Source: Flavobacteriaceae bacterium (GTDB lineage: Bacteria > Bacteroidota > Bacteroidia > Flavobacteriales > Weeksellaceae). From it: a DNA stretch of 8,049 nt. Each line of letters begins with the position of its first letter. The stretch's first letter is position 1. Both the position numbers and the translations under genes were made by a program. Shown here one piece after another: positions 1 through 4,948 of the stretch. The notes beneath the pieces were generated by a model. It made no database searches. It was not told where the DNA came from and saw nothing but the letters and a program-made list of their open reading frames with translations. Where the stretch lies: contig JAISSC010000106.1 in the NCBI GenBank assembly GCA_031273305.1, positions 1 through 8,049 on the forward strand. The letters are read 5' to 3'.

Positions 1-180
1 GGCATCGTACTCATCAAAAGCCTTAACCTTTACCATATTTTCGGAATAAGAAACCTTATCCAGATTCCATGTTCCTCTCACTTCTCTCTGCGAAGGTCTG
101 TTTACTGCATAAGGATTGGAACCGGAACAAGAATAAAATAAAAACATGCTCACAATCCCCTTTAATATCAGTTTTTTCAT
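1..180 (-). CDS. Lipocalin-like lipoprotein, N-terminal part (runs off left edge)
   Basis: Sixty codons read leftward from an ATG at 178-180 and remain open at the window edge, so only the N-terminus is visible. The protein starts MKKLILKGIVSMFLFYSC, a basic then hydrophobic signal with a Cys at residue 18 preceded by F-Y-S. This is an acceptable Bacteroidota type II lipobox, so the product is probably a lipid-anchored envelope protein. No run of acidic residues follows the Cys, so there is no clear surface-export signal. Around residues 36-58, the pattern RGTWNL-x-x-V-S-YS followed by KVKAFDEYD resembles the first strand region of small flavobacterial lipocalin-like lipoproteins. The family call rests on this short stretch and is moderate. 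The 47-base gap to the upstream minus-strand gene holds no TAnnTTTG box, so it is probably co-transcribed with the DUF6702-like gene. No ligand can be inferred. Confidence 0.65.
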   Translation of the reverse strand, partial: MKKLILKGIVSMFLFYSCSGSNPYAVNRPSQREVRGTWNLDKVSYSENMVKVKAFDEYDA

Positions 181-227
181 ATATAAAAAAGTTTTTTAAA
201 GTTCACTAATAGACTTCATTCATAGAT

Positions 228-698
228 TTAAAAATTTATTTTCCCGGTTTCTGCTCCCTTTTTACAAACGAGAGATTTCTTTTGTCCGTTAACGATAAAG
301 TTAATAAAATTTTGCTGGTCAGGAAATTTATCCATCAACAATGTATTTTTCACAGTAATAGACGAAACACTGCTCACATCTGAAGTTTCATAATAAATCC
401 AAATTACGTTTCCATCCGGATTTTTGGAAGAAAAAGTAAAATTCACAGGAATATCGTTAATACTTATCTTCACATTACTTTGAAGGTAACGGTTTAAAGC
501 AGCATCAAAATCTCCCGCACTATGCTTTTTTCCTAACACTTGTTCAAGGTGGTCGGAATTGACTTTTGAAGATATTTTTAAAGTTTTATTACTGGAAACA
601 TATTCCACTCTCGTTATAGAAGTATAAAAGTCATTCGGGTTATAAGCATAGAAACTTAAAAACACCACAGACAAAATTATAGGAATAATTTTTTTCAT
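228..698 (-). CDS. DUF6702-like small exported protein
   Basis: A 156-residue protein. I start it at the ATG at 696-698 because this gives a clean signal sequence (MKKIIPIILSVVFLSFYAY). Extending to an upstream ATG at 797 would add 33 uncleavable residues and overlap the neighbouring LOG gene by about 40 bases. After the signal there is a predicted all-beta region. It begins with the pattern YTSITRVEY (residues 25-33), then K-x-L-K-I-S-S-K-V followed by D-x-L-E (about 38-52). Near the end it has FPDQQN (125-130) and KSL (141-143). These features match what I recall of the Bacteroidota DUF6702 family, whose biochemical role is unknown. Length is normal for that family. It lies 58 bases downstream of the LOG gene and 47 bases upstream of the lipoprotein gene, all on one strand. 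Location is probably periplasmic or membrane-associated; the signal has no lipobox Cys and no strong AxA cleavage site. Confidence 0.8.
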   Translation of the reverse strand: MKKIIPIILSVVFLSFYAYNPNDFYTSITRVEYVSSNKTLKISSKVNSDHLEQVLGKKHSAGDFDAALNRYLQSNVKISINDIPVNFTFSSKNPDGNVIWIYYETSDVSSVSSITVKNTLLMDKFPDQQNFINFIVNGQKKSLVCKKGAETGKINF

Positions 699-736
699 AT
701 ATTTGAATCTTATTTGGTTTCCTAATGAGTAAAAGA

Positions 737-744
737 CAAATTTA
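737..744 (-). promoter_or_regulatory. Possible Bacteroidota -7 box for the DUF6702-like gene
   Basis: The minus strand reads TAAATTTG, matching the TAnnTTTG -7 consensus, about 39 bases before the chosen ATG. No TTG-like -33 element lies at the expected spacing, so this may be chance in A/T-rich DNA. If real, it would give this gene a promoter separate from the LOG gene. Confidence 0.3.
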
Positions 745-756
745 ATGCCAATCATT

Positions 757-1470
757 TTAAAAGTTCTGTTTGATACTGTATTTATCATAAAAAGCATGAA
801 TATGACCTACCGCTTCATCGGCAGTATCTACAAGCCTGAAAAGATTAAAATCTTCTTCCTTAATGTAGCCTTCCTGCAACATGGAATTTCTCAACCAGTC
901 CAATAAACCGCTCCAATAATTTATCCCGACCAATATTATGGGGAACCTGCCTGTTTTTTTCGTCTGGATTAAGGTAAGAGCCTCAAACAGCTCATCCAGC
1001 GTACCAAATCCTCCCGGCATAACTATAAATCCCTGAGAATACTTTAAAAACATAACCTTCCTGACAAAGAAATAGTTAAAATTCATACTTAACTTATAAT
1101 CTACATAAGGATTACTTCCTGTCTCAAAAGGAAGTTCAATATTAAGTCCGATAGATTTTCCTCCCGCTGCTTTCGCTCCTTTGTTCCCTGCTTCCATCAC
1201 TCCGGGACCGCCTCCGGTTATGATTCCAAATCCGATCTTGGTCAGTTTATAAGAAATTTCTTCCGCCAGTTTATAATATTCCATACCCGGTTCCAGTCGG
1301 GCAGAGCCGAAAATAGAAACACAGGGGCCTATTTTGGTCATAGTTTCGAATCCGTTGGTAAATTCAGCCATTATCTTAAAAAGCATCCAACTGTTTCTGG
1401 TCTTTATTTCGTTCCAGTTCTTTTGTTTGAAACTGTTGGTTATAAATTGCTCTTCTTCCGATCTATCCAT
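757..1470 (-). CDS. LOG family protein (TIGR00730-type cytokinin riboside 5'-monophosphate phosphoribohydrolase-like)
   Basis: A 237-residue cytosolic Rossmann-fold protein. LOG enzymes hydrolyse nucleoside 5'-monophosphates (AMP or cytokinin ribotides) to free base and ribose 5-phosphate; the bacterial substrate is usually not established. The nucleotide-binding signature GGGPGVMEA is at residues 86-94. The family catalytic motif PGGxGTxxE appears as PGGFGTLDE at 152-160. The conserved Arg-Lys pair before the second half is R137-K138 in FFVRKVMF. An N-terminal helical extension of about 45 residues (MDRSEEEQF ... NSWMLFKIMAEFTNGFETM) precedes the core strand CVSIFGSARLEPG, as in other Bacteroidota members, so I accept the ATG at 1468-1470. 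All key residues seem intact. It heads the leftward gene group, with a -7 box about 32 bases upstream of the start. The link to its two exported neighbours is positional only. Confidence 0.92.
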   Translation of the reverse strand: MDRSEEEQFITNSFKQKNWNEIKTRNSWMLFKIMAEFTNGFETMTKIGPCVSIFGSARLEPGMEYYKLAEEISYKLTKIGFGIITGGGPGVMEAGNKGAKAAGGKSIGLNIELPFETGSNPYVDYKLSMNFNYFFVRKVMFLKYSQGFIVMPGGFGTLDELFEALTLIQTKKTGRFPIILVGINYWSGLLDWLRNSMLQEGYIKEEDFNLFRLVDTADEAVGHIHAFYDKYSIKQNF

Positions 1471-1501
1471 TTCGATTGTAATTTTTTCAGTAAAATGTAT
1501 G

Positions 1502-1509
1502 CAAAAGTA
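1502..1509 (-). promoter_or_regulatory. -7 promoter box of the LOG gene
   Basis: The minus strand reads TACTTTTG, a full match to TAnnTTTG, with the start codon about 31 bases downstream. Transcription would begin near 1497. The upstream position expected for the -33 TTG instead carries a short A/T inverted repeat (TAGTTT-A-AAACTA on the plus strand, 1524-1536), so the -33 element is weak or absent. Confidence 0.6.
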
Positions 1510-1588
1510 CAGTATAATTCGGATAGTTTAAAACTATTTTAATCATTTAAAATTATACGCAGATTCAACTAACGAATACAACATTTGG

Positions 1589-1618
1589 GTAGGGACGTTC
1601 CTATGTGTGCGTCCTTAT
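1589..1618 (+). repeat. Left REP-like hairpin
   Basis: Stem TAGGGACG (1590-1597) pairs with CGTCCTTA (1610-1617) around a 12-base loop, with one G-T wobble and a possible extra G-T pair at the base. No T-tract follows, so it is not a typical intrinsic terminator. Confidence 0.6.
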
Positions 1619-1631
1619 ATTCATTGTTGCA

Positions 1632-1652
1632 TGTCTGACGACACGCCAGACA
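1632..1652. repeat. Stem-loop in the spacer of the paired element
   Basis: TGTCTG (1632-1637) pairs with CAGACA (1647-1652), followed inward by an A/C mismatch and one C-G pair, leaving a five-base loop. It sits between the two REP-like ends. Confidence 0.5.
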
Positions 1653-1680
1653 CTATGACATTATCTTTATTCTACCTGAT

Positions 1681-1706
1681 GGAGACGCCCAAATTGGGAC
1701 GTCTCT
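1681..1706 (-). repeat. Right REP-like hairpin
   Basis: GAGACG (1682-1687) pairs with CGTCTC (1700-1705), then CCC (1688-1690) with GGG (1696-1698) after a single bulged A at 1699; the loop is AAATT. This nine-pair stem is the best preserved in the region. Its complement matches the left hairpin. Confidence 0.65.
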
Positions 1707-1708
1707 AC

Positions 1709-1724
1709 AATCCCTGACGGGATT
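1709..1724. repeat. Small hairpin abutting the paired element
   Basis: AATCCC (1709-1714) pairs perfectly with GGGATT (1719-1724) around a TGAC loop, directly after the right REP-like end. No T-tract follows on either strand, so it does not look like an intrinsic terminator. Confidence 0.5.
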
Positions 1725-1890
1725 CGCAGACGTAAACAATTGTAAATCATTAAATTGCCTCGCTCAACTGTGCACTGCTCGCAACATCTTTCATCATATT
1801 CCAACCAAAAAAATTATAATTCCTTATCCCGAACTCACGTTAAATAACAAAAAATCAGGACAAGTATTTTTTAAAGTAAAATATACTGTT

Positions 1891-1898
1891 TACATTTG
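1891..1898 (+). promoter_or_regulatory. -7 promoter box of the M48 peptidase gene
   Basis: TACATTTG is an exact match to TAnnTTTG, ending 17 bases before the ATG at 1916, which implies a leader of only about 10-15 bases. The -33 position (about 1866-1872) is a T-run without a clear TTG. The short leader fits translation without a Shine-Dalgarno site. Confidence 0.65.
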
Positions 1899-1915
1899 CG
1901 AAAACTGATAATTAA

Positions 1916-3205
1916 ATGAAATATTTTGCTTTTTTTGGTTTGCTATTCAGCGCATACATCTCAGCCCAGACCCCAATCTTACTGGATACTTTGAACTTAT
2001 CCCAAAGAAAAGCCTTACATGACAAATATACCAAAAAAACGGAAGTCTTTCTCTCCGGCTTGGGTGCTCAATGTTCCAAACAAGAACTAAAAAAGGTAAA
2101 ATCTATTCTTACTGAGGAATATGATGACATAAAAAAGGAAATAAATAAGAACAGTCTTATTGTCGATTCCCCGCTCAATCAATATCTTGATGCCTTATTA
2201 GCCAATATCCGGGAAAAAAATCCTAATTCGCCTGAGATTTATTTAATGATCTCCAGAGAATTTGAAACAAACGCTCTCAATATAGGAGAAGGAACAATTA
2301 TCATCAATAATTACCTTTTGAGCAATTTGGATAATGAAGATCAACTGGTCTTTGTCATTTGTCATGAAATCGCTCACCAATCTTTAAATCATGTTTTCTC
2401 TTCCGTGTTGAACTTTGTAAAAAAAGAGAACTCTAATGAAATGAAAGGCAAAGTAAAAGAACTGAAACGGAAGAAATACAACAATAAGGTGGAAGCGGAA
2501 AACTTATTGAAGGATATTGTCTATAAAAATTCCAAAGAGCAACGAAAAAAGGAAAGCGAAGCCGATTCTTTGGGCTACGTTTACTATTCCAGACTTGGAA
2601 GGAACAAACAACAACCTGTCAAAACGCTGGAAAATCTAAAAAATTCCGATTACGAGGGGGATTCATTAAAGGTAGCAGACTACAAAAGAATGTTTTCAAC
2701 TTCTGGACTGAATTTTAAAGAAGAATGGTTCAAGATGGATGATTACAGCATCTACCATTATAAAAAAAGTACAAGATTCAATACGGATTCTTTAAAAACT
2801 CATCCCAACATCGAAGACCGTATTGCAACACTGAAAAAATCTTTCCCAGAATCTTTGGATAAAAAAGACCCTACACCGGTCACTGCTTCCGCAACCTTTG
2901 ACCAATGGCACAATAACGCCATGCACCAAAATGTGTATAACGAATATATCTCAGAACATTACGGAAATAGCCTCTATGAAGCACTTAAATTGTATAACCG
3001 GAAACCTACGCCTTTCCTGAAAAAGATGATAGGGCAAAACTTTCAGAAGTTGTATGAAGCGCAGAAAGCCTATCGGCTTAATCGGTATGTAAGTCAGGTA
3101 GATGTAAATGACCACACAAACAGTTTCAATCTGTTCTGTACTTTTATCAACAATTTAAAACTCGACGATTTCAAAGCCTTTGCTGATACGTTTTCAAAAG
3201 AATAA
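1916..3205 (+). CDS. Exported M48-family zinc metallopeptidase
   Basis: A 429-residue protein with a Sec signal peptide (MKYFAFFGLLFSAYISA, cleavage probably before Gln18). The zinc-protease signature HEIAH is at residues 150-154: H150 and H154 as ligands, E151 as catalytic base. The third-ligand motif ESEAD is at 213-217, with E213 the likely ligand, followed by SLGY. HPNIEDRIATL (296-306) matches the HP-x(4)-R-I segment that closes M48 catalytic domains. A Lys/Glu-rich, probably helical segment (about 167-212) lies between the zinc motifs. The C-terminus (about 325-429) is rich in Tyr and charged residues and unfamiliar to me. There are no further membrane spans, no TPR repeats I can recognise and no obvious type IX sorting domain, so I expect a soluble periplasmic enzyme. 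Family members such as BepA degrade or help fold envelope proteins; the substrate here is unknown. The catalytic residues look intact. A gene for another exported protein follows after 30 bases. Confidence 0.88.
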   Translation: MKYFAFFGLLFSAYISAQTPILLDTLNLSQRKALHDKYTKKTEVFLSGLGAQCSKQELKKVKSILTEEYDDIKKEINKNSLIVDSPLNQYLDALLANIREKNPNSPEIYLMISREFETNALNIGEGTIIINNYLLSNLDNEDQLVFVICHEIAHQSLNHVFSSVLNFVKKENSNEMKGKVKELKRKKYNNKVEAENLLKDIVYKNSKEQRKKESEADSLGYVYYSRLGRNKQQPVKTLENLKNSDYEGDSLKVADYKRMFSTSGLNFKEEWFKMDDYSIYHYKKSTRFNTDSLKTHPNIEDRIATLKKSFPESLDKKDPTPVTASATFDQWHNNAMHQNVYNEYISEHYGNSLYEALKLYNRKPTPFLKKMIGQNFQKLYEAQKAYRLNRYVSQVDVNDHTNSFNLFCTFINNLKLDDFKAFADTFSKE

Positions 3206-3235
3206 ACCTAATATTAATAACCAAATCATAAAATT

Positions 3236-4837
3236 ATGAAAAAAACCGTATTTTTTATATTGCTACTTCTTAGTTTTCCGGCTTTCTCCCAGATGGTGGA
3301 ACTGAAAAAACTATCTGCCGGGAAAATTATAACGAGAACCATGCTCTACGACCATGAGAAAGAAGATGTTTATGGATATTTTTACATTTTTGAAAAAGAT
3401 AAAATAAGTAAAAAGGAGGGGTTATATGAATACGTCTTATTGGATAAAAATTTGAATAAAGTAATTTCCGGAGAGTTTAAAGAACAAAAGCTTTCCTTTC
3501 TAAAATATTTTTATTTTTATTGTATATATAAAAAAGGCTTTATATCAATAACCGTACAAGATGCGTTATTAATGAATTATTCCCTGAGATCAAGGCATAG
3601 ATTATTAGATGTTAAAGAAAATAAATTGTCGGATAGTTTCACATGGCTCCCTGACCTGACTAAAGAATATAATCCGGTAGATAGAAAAGGGAAAGAATAC
3701 GTATCCTTTTTTTTCCACAATAATTTCGGATATCAACTGTTTACTCCTATGGAGACCTATAAAAAATTATCAGGAGAAAGAAATGAAATTCATTTCATAA
3801 ATGAAAAACTGGAACCGGTTTGGTCATATTCTTACAATAAGGAGAAAAATAAAACAGAATATAACAGTATTTATTTTGTAGATTCTGATAACAAACATAA
3901 CAATAACATTATTGTAGCAGCCAGACATTTTAACGGAAAGGGGAATGAGGCTAAAATTAAACGAGGAGAGCTTCCTCAAGCTAATTTTTTGTTTTTCAAC
4001 AAGAATGACGGCAAACTTATTACGGAAATATCTACTTTGGGTAAGAAAACTGCTGAAAAAGAAATAAAAGATGTAGCCGGTCATAAAATCTTTGTAAATG
4101 AACAAAAAAATGTGGTAACGTTTATAAACCGGACTATGAACACTAAAAAAGTTATTTTGGATGAAGACCTGATACAAGGATTTTCCAAAATAGAATATTC
4201 CCTTTCCGATGGAAAGGAACTGAAAAGAGATTATTTTTCATGGAACCAGCTTTCCGATCATCTGGATATAGATGAAAACGGCTACGTTAGGGAAAAAGAT
4301 GACCCCAACGGTTATTTGTACCCTCATAATACACTAATGAAAGAGAACGGAAATATAATCTTTATCTTGGAAGAATATAGACCCCTTAGAGGATCAGTAG
4401 TTTTAAGTATATCTTCTCCCGGGGCAAAGGTCAACGACCTGTTTCTTGTGGAATTGGATAAAGACATGAAGCTGGTGCAATTTAAAAGAATTGAAAAAGA
4501 GAAAAAAACTATTAGAAACGGAATTAAAATGTCCGGTAGTCTGGTTGATTATTACGGATATTTCGACTATGCAGGCTATCAGGATTTGGATAACGATAAT
4601 TACCTTTTCTTTTATTATAACAAACAAGAACCGGAAGGCGGCGGTAAAAAACAATGGATGCTGGGCATTGTTTCCTATATAGATGGAAAAATTTCCGAGC
4701 AAAAATTGCCTTTAAAATCTGAAGACGGTAGCAGGATGACTATTACCCCTGCAAAAAAAGGCTATGTCATAATTTACGAAACCTTTAAAGATAAAGATAG
4801 AAGCTCTGAATTGCGTCTGGAGAAAATTAACTATTAA
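3236..4837 (+). CDS. Exported protein of unknown function, possibly beta-propeller (DUF6770-like)
   Basis: A 533-residue protein with a typical flavobacterial signal peptide (MKKTVFFILLLLSFPAFS, mature end probably Gln19). I do not recognise a catalytic motif. The region after the signal (KLSAGKIITR, then GYFYIFEKDKIS and YEYVLLDKNLNKV at about 46-76) recalls Bacteroidota proteins annotated DUF6770, but I hold this loosely. The chain is rich in Tyr, Phe and Lys. It repeats a strand-turn-strand pattern of hydrophobic residues, D/N-K-x-x-x-K, then hydrophobic residues: LLDKNLNKV (68-76), FINEKLEPV (187-195), FFNKNDGKL (253-261) and VELDKDMKL (405-413). That spacing suggests a beta-propeller or other repeated beta-sheet fold. 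The last residues (LRLEKINY) do not look like a type IX sorting domain. It begins 30 bases after the M48 gene with no promoter box between, so the two are probably one transcript. An eight-T run lies at 3707-3714 within the frame. Confidence 0.8.
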   Translation: MKKTVFFILLLLSFPAFSQMVELKKLSAGKIITRTMLYDHEKEDVYGYFYIFEKDKISKKEGLYEYVLLDKNLNKVISGEFKEQKLSFLKYFYFYCIYKKGFISITVQDALLMNYSLRSRHRLLDVKENKLSDSFTWLPDLTKEYNPVDRKGKEYVSFFFHNNFGYQLFTPMETYKKLSGERNEIHFINEKLEPVWSYSYNKEKNKTEYNSIYFVDSDNKHNNNIIVAARHFNGKGNEAKIKRGELPQANFLFFNKNDGKLITEISTLGKKTAEKEIKDVAGHKIFVNEQKNVVTFINRTMNTKKVILDEDLIQGFSKIEYSLSDGKELKRDYFSWNQLSDHLDIDENGYVREKDDPNGYLYPHNTLMKENGNIIFILEEYRPLRGSVVLSISSPGAKVNDLFLVELDKDMKLVQFKRIEKEKKTIRNGIKMSGSLVDYYGYFDYAGYQDLDNDNYLFFYYNKQEPEGGGKKQWMLGIVSYIDGKISEQKLPLKSEDGSRMTITPAKKGYVIIYETFKDKDRSSELRLEKINY

Positions 4838-4876
4838 GTATATAGTTCAGATAATACAGTGAATCTCTTCCATAAG

Positions 4877-4908
4877 GCTATGTGAAAAAATAAAAATCAC
4901 TACATAGC
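4877..4908. promoter_or_regulatory. Inverted repeat upstream of maeB (possible operator)
   Basis: GCTATGT (4877-4883) is perfectly complementary to ACATAGC (4902-4908), extended inward by one G-T pair, around a 16-base A-rich spacer. It ends ten bases before the maeB -7 box, covering the -33 region where a regulator could bind. No T-tract follows on either strand, so a terminator for the preceding gene is less likely. Chance occurrence is possible. Confidence 0.35.
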
Positions 4909-4918
4909 AAAAAATCTT

Positions 4919-4926
4919 TATTTTTG
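4919..4926 (+). promoter_or_regulatory. -7 promoter box of maeB
   Basis: TATTTTTG matches TAnnTTTG and ends 22 bases before the maeB ATG. No TTG is visible at the -33 spacing; that position falls inside the inverted repeat at 4877-4908. It probably drives maeB and, through short gaps, ruvA and sprA. Confidence 0.6.
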
Positions 4927-4948
4927 TAGGTTCAAATAATTCGATACA

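Larger units (their letters stand above)
1589..1708. repeat. REPIN-like element: two related hairpin repeats in inverted orientation
   Basis: The two ends of this 120-base segment are copies of one sequence facing opposite ways. Reading 1589-1619 on the plus strand and 1708-1678 on the minus strand, an ungapped hand alignment gives 22 identities in 31 positions. Both begin GTAGnGACGT and both contain GCGTC near the far side. Each end folds into its own hairpin. The spacer carries a further stem-loop at 1632-1652. This is the architecture of REPINs or BIMEs: two REP-type palindromes inverted around a short spacer, spread by a RAYT transposase elsewhere in the genome. GTAGAGACG...CGTCTCTAC palindromes also resemble dispersed repeats I recall from Bacteroidota genomes. 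No transposase is present here. The assignment is an inference from structure; the copies are partly diverged, so the element may be old. Confidence 0.6.
1510..1890. other. Divergent intergenic region without a gene
   Basis: This is the gene-free stretch between the two outward-facing promoter boxes. I see no credible coding sequence on either strand. It holds the paired hairpin element (1589-1708), a further small hairpin (1709-1724), and a locally GC-richer patch at about 1757-1785 with CTCGC repeated directly at 1759-1763 and 1778-1782. The remainder is A/T-rich with nothing I can assign. Confidence 0.7.

Noticed and set aside
699..797. Longer start for the DUF6702-like protein at the ATG at 797
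   Set aside because: It would add 33 residues before an obvious signal peptide and overlap the end of the LOG gene; the start at 698 fits the family and removes the overlap.
1334..1531. Plus-strand reading frame of 65 codons over the LOG gene start
   Set aside because: It lies antisense to the conserved N-terminus of the LOG gene and has no family resemblance or promoter box.
1681..1724. Hairpins at 1681-1706 and 1709-1724 as intrinsic terminators
   Set aside because: Neither has a T-tract on either strand, and both lie far upstream of divergent genes where no transcript is expected to end.
1589..1785. CRISPR array or tRNA in the intergenic region
   Set aside because: There are only two related repeats, inverted rather than direct, with no regular spacers; no cloverleaf or CCA-end pattern is seen.
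3707..3714. Eight-T run as a possible phase-variation tract
   Set aside because: It encodes Phe-Phe in a Phe-rich stretch of an intact frame, and runs of this length are common in A/T-rich genomes; no evidence of slippage is visible.
3824..4177. Minus-strand reading frame of 117 codons inside the 533-residue protein gene
   Set aside because: Its Phe/Ile-rich translation is what antisense of Lys/Asn-rich coding DNA gives; the plus-strand gene has a signal peptide and good context.
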